Assembly: GCA_029204225.1 (NCBI GenBank)
Contig: CM055112.1
Location: forward strand, 42,894,311 to 42,958,310
Reading direction: 5' to 3'
Length of the DNA stretch: 64,000 bases
DNA from: Diphasiastrum complanatum
Taxonomy: Eukaryota; Streptophyta; Lycopodiopsida; Lycopodiales; Lycopodiaceae
Part shown: piece after piece, positions 1-9,657 of the stretch
How the letters are laid out: each line of letters starts with the position of its first letter
Position numbering within the stretch: position 1 is the stretch's first letter
Made by a program: the position numbers and the translations under genes
The notes under the pieces: model-generated
Database searches by the model: none
What the model was told of the DNA's origin: nothing
Seen by the model: only the letters and a program-made list of their open reading frames with translations

Positions 1-51
1 TTTCTCCATTCTTTTCTTTCTTTCTGAGTTCCTATTCTTGGTTTTATAGGA

Positions 52-375
52 TATTCCACTAGATTGTTGGCTCGGCTTAACTTTGTTGAGAAAAAGCCAA
101 AGGAATCACTTAGGAAATATACTCGTAGGGTTAAGAATTTAATAGGAAAGTTAGGAGCCCAGTATCCAGTTCCTATGCAAAATGAATGGTTCTTGGGTGG
201 TTTGCCTAAGAAAAGGGATCGTTATTGTCGACAGGGTTTGATGACTTCTTTGGAAGATATCATTGGCTCTTTCGAGAATTAGGAAACCTCTCAAATTTCT
301 CGCAGACGGAGAAATGAAAGAAAAAGTAGTAAAAAGCACAAATTTAAATGAACAGAAGAATCTGAAACATCTACT
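52..375 (+). pseudogene. GyA Gag middle part, inverted and broken
   Basis: Encodes the Retrotrans_gag-like stretch following the NTWNALK/FLKQF region: an LLARLN start, a KKPKESLRKYTRRVKNLI helix and the segment NEWFLGGL. It is closely similar to the product of 49,850-50,191. A stop follows SFEN at 282, and the frame resumes with the basic SRRRRNERK segment. The reading is cut at 375 by a solo LTR and resumes at 1051-1145 with an acidic/serine tail. Structural capsid role in the parent element; not functional here. Confidence 0.8.
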
Positions 376-1050
376 TGTGAAGAATTGAAAAAGATTATCT
401 ATCTTAGATATAGGGGTCTTATGTTTTTTACATCAAGCATCTAGGTGTAGGATGTTGATAGGAACAAATTTGGCATAGATGGCAAATTATGCATTTTCAC
501 TTGTAATGCCACTATTGAACCAAAATAGAGTAAGAGGCTAAACTCGTGCCAATTAGAGTGTAGACAAGTGTAATGCCTTTTTTTGATGAATTCTAAGAGG
601 TCCAATAGGATCTAGAGGTGGAACCATGTGTGAATTTGAGGTGTGCTTGAATATAGTCCAATAGAATTAAGAGGTGCATGGATCAGTGGTCTAATAGTAT
701 TAAGAGGTAACAAAGTGTGGTCCAATCAAGTTAAGCATAGTGGTAGCTCATGGATCTACTAGTATCATTGTACTCCTCATTTTGGATCTAATTGATTTTG
801 TGATTGTGTGGATTTTGAGTGTCATTGAATTTCTAGCTCTCTCTCTCTACCCGAGAGCTCATGATGGTTTTTCTCTCTCTACTCGAGTGAGTGAGAGTTG
901 GAAGTGATTGAATGCATGTAGTAGTGTGTTTTGGCTATAGGATCTAAGATTGATCTTGAATCTCAATCTAGTCTTGATCTTGGTGCATCTACACACTTTA
1001 GGAGATCACAAGTACATGTTGTGGACAATCCACACGTGTGAAATTCAACA
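376..1050 (+). mobile_element. Solo Copia-type LTR
   Basis: 675 bp starting TGTGAAGAATTG and ending TTCAACA, flanked by CTACT (371-375) and CTATT (1051-1055), a 5-bp target duplication with one difference. Both flanks are GyA gag. No internal region remains, so this is a recombination product. It contains two (CT)n-ACYCGAG boxes near 840 and 875 and a CACACGTGTG palindrome at 1031-1040. Related to the LTRs at 21,657 and 27,125. Confidence 0.8.
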
Positions 1051-1145
1051 CTATTGAGTCTGAATCAGAATCTGATTTAGTGGATATGAAAGAATCTTCT
1101 GAGTATTCATCTTATTCTTCTTCATCAGAAGAAGAACCTTCCTAA

Positions 1146-1737
1146 ACTGTTTAAGGAATGCTGCTTTTAAGGCGTTCCAAGTATTAACTGTTTCCGGTAC
1201 TAATTGACTGTACCAAATCCTAGCCTGCTTCCGCAGAAGACCTGGCAAAATTCTAACTTTATCCTCGTCCATCTGCTCTTTGTTTGCTATGGTAATGGAT
1301 TCAAATTGCGACAAATAAGTATCTGCATCTTCAAATGATATTCCCTTAAAGAAATCGTATCTAATTTTTGTAGATGTGGGTGGTGTTGGATTAGCCATAT
1401 TAACGTATGGTGGTGAACTAGATGAACTTGGAGGATCCAAATCTAAACTTTGTTTGGACAAAGATTTTGAACGTGGTTCATAAGTAGAATCAGACAAATC
1501 TGATTCACGTGAATCTGTAGAACTTGGTGTTTCAACGAATCTTTCCTCAAATGAATCTACAAATGTTGTAGTAGCATTTAGAAGATCATTAAATGCTTCA
1601 GGTGTCAATCTTGCTCTAACTGGTGAGTTTTGCAAATTCTGCAAATACAAATCTCTAGACTTCCTATATGTTTCTAATCGTTGTGCACGCTCTAAACGTT
1701 TCTGTTCAATAGGTTCTTGAGAGTATGTTCTTGGCAT
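1146..1737 (-). pseudogene. GyA Gag N-terminal part
   Basis: Starts at ATG 1737 with MPRTYSQEPIEQKRLERAQR, followed by a low-complexity serine/proline linker and then the Retrotrans_gag core (YDFFKGISFEDADTYLSQF, then KQARIWYSQLV and NTWNALKAAFLKQF). It forms the virus-like particle shell in intact elements. The same protein, with substitutions, starts at 50,809. The coding match ends at about 1146, where the inverted block begins; the open frame runs on to 1051 only by chance. The leader between ATG and PBS is 64 bp. Confidence 0.8.
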
Positions 1738-1801
1738 GCATTACATGAGAAAGATTCATAGATGTACTACATTAAAAATATTGCAAAAGGTGAAATTCAT
1801 C

Positions 1802-1819
1802 TCCCCAGCAACGGCGCCA
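1802..1819 (-). other. Primer-binding site, tRNA-Asp type
   Basis: The plus strand reads TCCCCAGCAACGGCGCCA, equal to the 3' end of plant tRNA-Asp with one change. It sits 5 bp inside the LTR edge at 1825. Priming of minus-strand cDNA by tRNA-Asp is typical of Athila-type plant Gypsy elements. Confidence 0.85.
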
Positions 1820-1824
1820 AATTA

Positions 1825-2613
1825 TGTGGTGGCCTAGTCATTATAGATTTTCACAAAAGCGATGAATTACGTAGTATAAAAGGTTTGATTGTTCCCCGAG
1901 AGAGAGAATAATCTCATCCTTTGCATGGTAAATGTATGTATGATGGTAACCAGACTAGAATGTATAAAATTCACAATGAATACTACAGTGACATAACTGG
2001 TTATCCAAAGATATTTGGGTAAATTGGCATCCAAGAACACCAATGATGAAACGATTTGGTCAAGGACTGCAATTGTAAAGATTGCTTTATCTTCCAGGAT
2101 CTTCAGACATCAGGTAAACAATCAGAACAGACAACAACTAGCAAATAGATTCATCAAGCAGAATCACATTGGCTAAGGATTCTTCTTAATCAAACACAGA
2201 GGATTAGTTCTTATTGCAGAAAGCAAACAAATCAAAACATCAAACAATCTCATTATCTGAATACATAGCTCATTCAGAGTTTGAAGGAAGTTCTGCTATG
2301 CTTAACAGCTTCGGCTAATTCCCTGCACACATTGGTCAGAATTGTTACTTGCTGGTGTTGCCTGAAAATCCATGTTAGAGTAACTAAAATTCAGTATAAT
2401 GTAAGAAATGTGTGTGACGCAAACAGAACAGTATCACAATCAATCACAAATCATACAGAGTGTATTCGCACAATTGATAAGAAGTAATTATGTGAAAGAT
2501 AGCAGAGGGAAAGAATGCTCAAGCTATAGGAACTTGCTCTTCACTCTCTATTTATACTCAACTCTACGTAGAAATGCGTATGTACAATGGCACAAAGTGT
2601 TGTCCTTATAGGA
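1825..2613 (-). mobile_element. GyA 5' LTR, truncated
   Basis: Begins (plus strand) TGTGGTGGCC and matches the LTRs at 28,298-29,312, 50,898-51,918 and 60,601-61,288. The match is lost after the CCTTATAGGAATG motif, so about 230 bp of the promoter-distal end is missing. Confidence 0.85.
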
Positions 2614-2839
2614 ATGCCATTTGGATAGTTTTCAAGGGCCACAAATCATTTTGTAATATGTACATCTGAAAACATCGGACTACTCATTCTATATGTAGGA
2701 AACGAATAACGATGTCAATTTCATTGTACTCTACCTCATTGTTCACAACAAACAAGCCTCTCAAATAAAGGATTGTGTTGTTCCCCATGTGCTTGCCCAC
2801 AAAGTGATGCTGAGCGTATAGTTCTTCGGGGGTTTTGAA
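2614..2839. other. Unassigned spacer
   Basis: AT-rich sequence between the truncated GyA LTR and RepA. No long reading frame and no match to other parts of the window were seen. Confidence 0.4.
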
Positions 2840-4200
2840 TCATGAGAATGCATATGAGAATTTTGGCAATGGAAAATCTAGAATATGTGAATCAATTATA
2901 GTGAAGGATAATTTGATGCTTGCATACTATAGTAGATGTGTGTGCTTTAGAATGCTTAGATTCTAGAACTATAATTGAACAATATCTCATCAAATCTACT
3001 CATAATAATACCATGTTTTCATATGAAGCTCAAACTTTCCAAGAATTGAAAACAGAACTACAGTTAATCACATAGTCACAACTACTGTTATTCACACATT
3101 GATCTAGATTGATCTTGGGAAGTATTGTGGTTTATAAACATACTGTAGAATATATAGATTAGTATCAAGAGCTCAAAAATGATAAAATCATCTTGTTCTA
3201 AACTAGCTATTCACTGATTCTCCACATTCTCATCAAGACAAGTTATAGTTACCTGTGAGAGCTTGTGTGCTGGAGGGAGCTTGGCAAGGACTGTGCGCTG
3301 GAGGTAGGAGGATGCTAATTTTGGCAATGGCAAACCCAGAAGATATGAATAGAATTGATCACAGTGAAGGATAAATAGCTTCTTGTAGATTTTTGTGCTG
3401 TAGAATGTTTAGGACTGCAATTGAACAAATTTTTAGCAAATCTACTCATAACAATACCCTGTTTTGAGATGGAGCTGAAATTTTTCAAGAAAATCTAAAA
3501 ACAAAACTACCATTATTCACTTATTGACAACAAGCCTACTATTATTCATAGAAATCTAGATTGCTCTAGAGAAGTACTGTGATATACAAATACATTGTAG
3601 AAGTTATGTATTAGCAGCAAGAGCTCAAAAATAATGGAATCATCCTGTTTTGAAGTAGCTATTCAATGATTCTCCACATTCTCTCCCGTTACAATTACTA
3701 ACTTCTTGAGAGCTGGTGTGCTGGAGGGAGTTTGAGAGTGAGCTAGAGCGCTGCTTGGAGGATTGGGAGCTGGAGCATAGTTGTGCGCTGGAGCAGGAAC
3801 TGGAAGTGTGCACTGGAAGCAAGGAACTATGCGCTGGAGGCCCAATAGACCAAAACGTGGGTCTGGATGCAGCAATAGTGATGGAGGAGGAGCGAGTCAC
3901 TTTTGGATGCAGCAATAGCGATGGAGGAGGAGCGAGTCACAATGGAGGAGGGAGTTTGTGTTGGAGGGCTTCAAATTTGAATTAAAAAATGAAGATTGAC
4001 CTGCCCCCTATCCTACCCTTCTTTGCCCCCATCATGTTGCTCTTCATTGCCAGGCATTGCCCCCTAATGTTGAAGGGTTTATTTAGAATTTATACATAAG
4101 GGTTTGGATTTTTAGTTGAGGGGTTTCACATGAGGGGATTTGGATTTAAATTTCAGGCTTTACAATTTTTGTTTGACTTGTTATCTTTCTTAAGTGTCCT
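2840..4200 (+). repeat. RepA, unclassified repeat with internal duplication
   Basis: Two diverged direct copies of a ~450 bp unit (about 2855-3309 and 3318-3860) share TTTTGGCAATGG, AAATCTACTCATAA and GATTCTCCACATTCTC landmarks. The second copy ends in a GC-richer tract rich in GCGCTGGAG motifs. The open frame at 3716-3985 is compositionally biased (Glu, Cys, Leu) and has no recognised domain. Reverse copies exist at 51,919-52,432 and 59,870-60,600, each abutting a GyA LTR. Could be a low-copy locus or an unknown transposon. Confidence 0.65.
3872..3960 (+). repeat. 36-bp tandem repeat; empty GyA target site
   Basis: The unit GATGCAGCAATAG..GATGGAGGAGGAGCGAGTCAC occurs twice in tandem. The first GATGGAGGAGGAGCGAG is what is expected before the GyA insertion whose two ends lie at 51,919 and 60,600: the left flank there ends GGAGG and the right flank starts GGATG. 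Confidence 0.65.
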
Positions 4201-4402
4201 AGAATTCATAGGGATAAAGAAAAGAGGAGAATCCTTAAAGAAAAATCTAAGGGAGAATCGAAGTTGTATTTGAGAAGGAATGTGAAACTTGGAGACCAAC
4301 TTGACAGCCTATTAAATAAGTTGAATAGAAGTCAAAGTGTGTCCTCACGTGTGCAAATATCATGGAAGGAACCAAGTTGGGCCACATATTTAAAAAAAAA
4401 TT

Positions 4403-4459
4403 GTTGTAGTCTTTCTAGATGATATTTTAGTTTATAGTAAAACTAAAAGCGATTTATTG
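4403..4459 (+). pseudogene. Gypsy reverse-transcriptase scrap
   Basis: Translates to VVVFLDDILVYSKTKSDLL, the RT active-site block (LDDIL) of Ty3/Gypsy elements. Flanking frames are closed. Isolated relic; parent family unknown. Confidence 0.75.
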
Positions 4460-4465
4460 CAATAC

Positions 4466-5142
4466 AATTCTACTGGTAAATTGTCAAACAAGGCTTAGAT
4501 AGAAAAAATATAGTCATAGAGCTATTTTTATTGATTATAAAACCTCACTGACTTGGCAATTGGCTATTCTCCATGATCCAAAGCTAGGGGAGGGTTTTCA
4601 AGAGGAAAGTGGCATTGCCTTGGAAAAAAAGATTCAAATTACTAGAAATTGCACCAAATCAAAAATAGCTCTCAATGAGCTTTCTCTAGTAAAACTAATC
4701 TTCATAGACTTTAGTAGTAGTAAGAAACAATGTAATAAGGCCATAGAAGTCTCAATGATGGTTACTGTTGTGAATGTTATGCGTTATTGATGTAGGTGAG
4801 GGTTCTATAAGTTAAAACTCAATTTTGAGAATATGAATTCTTAAAGAGCCTTCAAAACTAGGGTGGGTACATTGTTCTTAGAGAAAGTCTAAAAGAACAA
4901 TTTGCAAGTGGGCAAAGTTTTCGTTGTGTAGTTTTGAGGCACTTAATTCTTTCATGATTTTTTTGCAAATGTGTTTTAGATTTTATGGTGTTTATTGAAA
5001 ACATTCAACAATAGGCTAAAAATTCACCCTCATCCTCATGTTTGGATGTTCTGACAACAATTTTGAGATTATTCATGGTTCAAAGAGAATTCTTATCAAA
5101 GGGATGTCAAAATTTTCAACTTTGATAGCTATGTTTTGTTGA
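4466..5142. other. No recognisable feature
   Basis: AT-rich DNA. The open frame at 4560-4790 has no domain signature and no homologue elsewhere in the window. Probably decayed repeat. Confidence 0.4.
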
Positions 5143-5145
5143 AAG

Positions 5146-5350
5146 TATAGTACTTAGGACCATAAATGAGCCTACAAAAGACTCCAAGAGTGATTGATTA
5201 ATTGATATACCTATCTACTACCAAATTAGTCACCAATTTCATGATCTAGATTAGCAATTTAGGACCCCACAATCAAGAGCATTAAAATAAAATGATCAAA
5301 CTTGGAAATCCAACCACAAATGTGTGTGGTACGGCCTCCAATACGGCCTG
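5146..5350 (-). mobile_element. Decayed CoN-type LTR fragment
   Basis: Starts (plus strand) TGAAAGTATAGTACTTAGG and follows the CoN LTR (compare 45,873 onward) through GTGTGTGGTACGGCCT, then ends abruptly. It is the promoter-distal 200 bp of an LTR on the minus strand, clearly older than the other CoN copies. Confidence 0.65.
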
Positions 5351-6120
5351 CTATCAGATGATGAGTGGCTACAGTAGAACTGATAATGTTAGATACCACC
5401 ATCCGTGCTATAAGGACTGGAGTTGAGGTTGACAATGAGGGGTTTAGAGTCAAGACATCAAGAATGAATCATGGGTTCTAGTAGCAATACATTCTATACA
5501 ACTCCAAAGTGCTACTAGGACAAGATCTAGGCCAGGACTATCATGATTGGATTAGGGCTATGAGAATTGCCCCTACTAGGAGATTTTTGCCAATTGAACA
5601 AAAACAAACTGCTAAAGGGATTTCCACAAACATCTCTTGAAGGGAGACAAGTTATTTAGAATCAGACACACTGCTAACTATAGTTCCCTTGAGATTTATG
5701 AATTGGGTGAGAATTTAGTGTGGAGAGAATGAAGAGGACAGAGCTGCAATTAGGAGTTCTTGATCCATTACCTGAGTATGTCCTAGAGAATATAAACGAC
5801 ATCATTAGAGACTCTAGAAGGGACCCTCAAGTGGAAAATGATAGAGAAGTAGCTCAAGAACTTCGTAAGTGAGCAAGATATCAATAGCGAGAAGTGTATG
5901 TCTCAAGAGTACTAAGAACAGCATTATACCTCTAAAGGCATGAAAAACCTTCATAAGCTGTAGAGGTACGGTTTGGTCCATAATACATGGAATCACTGGT
6001 GACATGTCCAAACATCCTTGTAACAACACGACACTAATGAATGATAGTGGTGTTGTATCTAGTTATGTTGTTTTTCTATCAACGTTAATTTCCTAGAGAG
6101 GAAATACCATAACAAAAATG
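5351..6120 (+). pseudogene. RepB copy 1, degenerate coding repeat
   Basis: Contains broken plus-strand reading frames. A readable piece at ~5740-5870 (ELQLGVLDPLPEYVLENIND, then a stop after ELRK) recurs at 22,445-22,580. Upstream at ~5430-5630 another piece reads NEGFRVKTSRMNHGF and LGQDYHDWIRAM. The composition is reminiscent of plant pararetroviral (caulimovirid) polyproteins, but no diagnostic motif is visible, so that remains a guess. Several in-frame stops; not expressible as a whole protein. Confidence 0.45.
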
Positions 6121-7737
6121 TGTAATTGCCACTAGAAATGAGTTTTCAATGACAATTTTTATTGTCTTCTACCGGAAATGCATTATCTCCTTTGAGTTGA
6201 CCTTTGGACAACAAAACTGCAAAAACCATAATCAAAGAAAAACAAAAACACATGTTATTAATAAAAAATAAGTGATTATGAATTATGAATAGGTGATTGT
6301 GAATGTGGATAAATAGATTACCTCACATAGATTCAGAAGTTTTTCGCATTGTGCAAGCCACTTAAAAAAGGATTTGGCATTGTAAAGCATATACCATCCA
6401 CAATTGATGCACTCGGTCTATTGGGAGGACTGGTTCAAATAAACATGTTGATTAGAAACAAAATTTTGTTTCAAAGAACTAGATGAAACATCAGATTAAA
6501 GCGCACTTTAAGAAATGGAAATATACAAAAGTGACAAGCGCACATTGAAGCGATATGGAATAAAAAATACCTTAGCAACAAATATAGCAAGCTTTGTATA
6601 TGTTGCACCTGGCACTGGACAAAGTTCCATTACTTTTTGAATAAGGCTCATTGTTTCATTGTGTGTGTAATATACAAATCAGGTTACATATACCCTCATC
6701 ATTGACATATAATGATAACGCATATAAACTCCAATGGCCACTACAATTACAAATCAATATGTAATTTAGATTGCAAATATGCAAATGCAAAATTCCATTA
6801 ATCAATATGTGAAAAGCGCAGGGAAGCACAATCAATGGTCAACCCACTCTGATATTTTTTAACATCGCTGAGTGCAATGTATCAAAATTGGAAAAGTGAA
6901 AAGCACTCAAAAAATGGATAGGCAACAATGCGACATCTATAAAAAGTGGAGTTTGAAAAATTTCAAGCCAATATTGAATTGCCCCCGCTCATACATTGTC
7001 TCCTAGCATATTATGCTTATTTTCTAATTCATTTGTGTCTAATTTACTAAGGGCATGATTAATCTTGCTAACTAGCATTTGAAAATTGTAATGTAAACCG
7101 AGAGATTTAAGATGTGTAGAAAGTAGTGGTACTATACATATTTTGGAGAATCTACAAAAGTAGGCGGGGGGGGAGGGGGGGGGGGGGGGGGGAGAAGTGA
7201 TACAGAAACACTAGAAAATGGATTATCATTAAAAAATGAGTCAACTTTTAACTTTACAAATTGGTCGAAATCTTCTCCTGACAATGGACGGGGTGATTGA
7301 GGAGGAGATTTAGAAGGAGACTTAGAAGAAGATTTGGAAGGAGATTTAGGAGGACTTTAGAAGGAGATATATGACTCGAAGAGTTAGGAGGAGAAATAGA
7401 AGAAGATTTACGAGAAGATGAAGAAATTGTTCTGAAAATATCCTTGAAGGGAGATGTTTGTGAAAAATTCTTTGCCTTTCGGGGAGTACCAAGTGGCTTC
7501 CTCCTCTTTGACACTCTTTCACCTTGAAACCATAAGATTAATCGCCTTGGTTGAGGTTGCTTTCTATTTTTCTTTTCAGCAGACTCTTTCGAAGGAGAGG
7601 AGGGAGCTCGATGGAAACACTCAGCAAATTTGTCATATGTGTCCCTTAGCTTGAACACAATTGTGAAATATTTGGGCATAACGGTGACCCGATTGGCATG
7701 AACAACTACAACACAATCTAAGAAGAATTTTCTTATA
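6121..7737 (-). pseudogene. Possible multi-exon gene relic (minus strand)
   Basis: Three minus-strand coding-like pieces with splice-like edges: ~7735-7254 (KFFLDCVVVVHANRVTVMPK, then a basic Ser/Pro-rich tail), ~6662-6575 (MSLIQKVMELCPVPGATYTK, ending at a GTATTT donor-like site) and ~6436-6323 (EPVLPIDRVHQLWMVYALQC, ending GAG|GTAATC). The rest is AT-rich, intron-like sequence. I do not recognise the family; a DNA-transposon protein or a host gene fragment are both possible. The right edge is cut by the Copia fragment starting at ~7738. Confidence 0.3.
7166..7192 (+). repeat. Poly-G tract
   Basis: Eight G, one A, then eighteen G. Strong G-quadruplex potential and prone to length error in sequencing. 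Confidence 0.95.
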
Positions 7738-8166
7738 GGCTCCTTGATTTATTTAACTATTTCTAGACCTAATCTTAGTTATAGTGTTGGAAAGTTAAGC
7801 CAATTCATGCAAAGTCCTCTAGTTTCACATTGGAAGATGCCCAAAAGAGTTCTTAGATATATCTCATCTACTAAGAATTTTGGCATATTGTATAGAGGGA
7901 CTAATCTTGGCTTAAGAGCTTATAGTGACTCGGATTTGTAGGTGACAAAGTGGATAAGAAGTCAATGAGTGCTTTTGCCACTTTTGTATGTAATGGAGTA
8001 GTATCATGGCTTTCCAGAATGCAAGATACAATCTCCTTATCTTCCACAGAATCCAATTACAAGGCCATGACATCAGCATGCAAGGAGGTCTTATGGCTCA
8101 AAAGGCTATTTGTGGAGCTTCATGTCATGGAGGAGGAGATCCCAATCATCTATTGTGACAACCGAT
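7738..8166 (+). pseudogene. Copia RT/RNase H, upstream part (split gene)
   Basis: Encodes the RT C-terminal segment (YLTISRPNLSYSVGKLSQFM, HWK, KRVLRYI) and RNase H (AYSDSDL, a break at 7939, then DKKSMSAFA, VVSWLSRMQ, ISLSSTESNYKA, YCDN). It closely parallels residues ~1090-1235 of the intact CoF protein. One frameshift/stop follows SDSDL. The gene is cut after the CDNR codons by the CoN insertion and continues at 11,891. RNase H would remove the RNA template in an intact element. Confidence 0.85.
8162..8166. other. Target-site duplication CCGAT (left)
   Basis: CCGAT here and again at 11,891-11,895. Removing the CoN element and one CCGAT restores reading across the RNase H codons on both sides. 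Confidence 0.85.
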
Positions 8167-8867
8167 TGTGAAGAATTGCCAAAAATTGGCAAATCTAGCT
8201 TGATCAAAAACCATGTAGAATAGTGTAAATTGTGTACACAAGTGGGTCCTGCACATGTGAGGCCATGATGCCACATGGGAAACCCATCCTAATGTAGGTT
8301 AGATCAAGTCAAGAGAGTTGGTCATGTCTATTTGGTGGTCATCCCTACTTTATAGGACCTACACCTAAGTTTAAGGTGAAAATTTGACCAACTAGCTACC
8401 TACCAAGCATAACTCTAGGAAATAGACTAGGGTTTCATTTTAGGTCAAGGAGAGTGAGTTAACTTCCTTATTACATGCTGGAAATCCACCTAACTTCAAG
8501 AAGGAAGTCGAATTTGGTATGTATTCCCTCTCTCCATAGTGAGAAGATAGAAAATTTTTGGAGCTCATTGGCAATCTCAAGCTAGTTCACTATGTACATT
8601 GAGTTTTTGTGATCCAAATGAAACCAAATCAATTTCTACTTGTTTCTCAGGTTGAAGGCCGTACTAAAGCCTGTAGTACACACGTGTGGGCTCGGATTTC
8701 AATGTTTATCAATGCTTTTGATTGTTAATGCTTGTTGTTTGTCAAATTGCCAATCTAGATCAACTTTTTTGTGTCTAGTTTTTTGATAGATTGTTAAGCA
8801 AGCATCCAATCACTCTTGTGGATCTTTTGTAGATCCATTTATGGTCCTAAAGTACAGTACTTTCACA
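8167..8867 (+). mobile_element. CoN 5' LTR
   Basis: 701 bp, TGTGAAGAATTGCC...TACTTTCACA. It contains an ACACACGTGTGGG palindrome near 8680. Followed immediately by the PBS. Confidence 0.9.
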
Positions 8868-8880
8868 TGGTATCAGAGCC
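8868..8880 (+). other. Primer-binding site, tRNA-iMet
   Basis: TGGTATCAGAGCC, the standard plant Copia PBS complementary to initiator tRNA-Met, directly after the LTR CACA end. Confidence 0.9.
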
Positions 8881-9657
8881 AAGTACAAGAGCATAAGCCA
8901 TTGATCTAATGCAAATCCATTTTTAGCAAGTTTTGGTGCTAAAAGCTAGTATTGAGAGGGCAAGCTAGAATCTTGATTTTGGTGAGGAGATTTGATCCCA
9001 AACTTGGTAGGGGTCCAAATCCGTACTGTCCACATGTGTGGGCACCTCTGAACCTGCATTTAATGCATGGTATTCATTTGATCCAAAAAAATTCAATTTG
9101 TGAGCTATTGGTGTAATTTTTGGTGGAGATCCTAGGATAATCTACCAAGATCATTTGCCATTGATTAGATTTGAATTTGTTTCATGAAATCTAATTAATC
9201 TAGGATGAGTTCAAGTCCTATTAAGGTTAAAAACAGGTCTTGAAAGTACACCAAGAAGGAAGAAAGAGATTAAGTCATTTTTTTGTCCAAAAATAGCCAA
9301 AATTGGCAAGATTTGATTGTAAGTAGATTTCACATCATCTTATCTTCATTCCAACTTTGTGAGGGAGTGCTAGAACTGAGATTATAAGTCCATTTTTTGG
9401 ATTAGAAATCTAATTTGAGTGAAAAACTACAAGAGAGAGACCTTAGTGAGATTCTAGAGACAATCAAATCCATTTCTTGGCAAGATTTGTTTGAAAGCTT
9501 ATCTTCATTCCAGCTTTGTGAGGGAGTGATAGAACTTTGATTATAAGTCCATTTGTTGGATTAGAAATCAAATTTGAGTGAAACACTGCAAGTGTGAGAC
9601 CTTTGTGAGTTTCAAGTCAATCAAATCTATTTCTTGTTTGTAGAAGTCACTAGTAAG

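Larger units (their letters stand above)
50..1145 (+). other. Inverted block inside GyA gag
   Basis: Sequence on both sides (1-49 and 1146-1737) is gag on the minus strand, but this block carries gag coding on the plus strand. Compared with the collinear gag at 49,740-50,230, the left edge falls just before the GYSTRLLARL region and the right edge just after the serine/glutamate-rich stretch (SSSSEEEPS). The two ends meet the flanking minus-strand gag at exactly the positions an inversion predicts. A solo LTR lies within the block. An assembly artefact cannot be excluded from sequence alone. Confidence 0.8.
1..2613 (-). mobile_element. GyA Gypsy retrotransposon, 5' part (left copy)
   Basis: Minus-strand LTR retrotransposon fragment. 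From right to left it has a truncated 5' LTR (1825-2613), a primer-binding site for tRNA-Asp (1802-1819), a short leader, the gag N-terminus (1737-1146), an inverted block (50-1145) and gag sequence running off the window edge (1-49). The parallel copy at 49,262-51,918 gives the reference order. Nothing downstream of gag is in the window. The LTR stops matching the other GyA LTRs at about 2613, so the outer end is lost. Confidence 0.85.

Noticed and set aside
2281-2611. Cys-rich plus-strand frames in the GyA LTR, repeated at 28,752-28,958
   Set aside because: Their conservation follows from LTR identity, they are antisense to the element, and they are truncated or absent in the other LTRs.
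3640-3985. Overlapping Ser/Pro- and Glu/Cys-rich frames in RepA
   Set aside because: Both strands are open because of a short GC-rich repeat; no recognisable domain.
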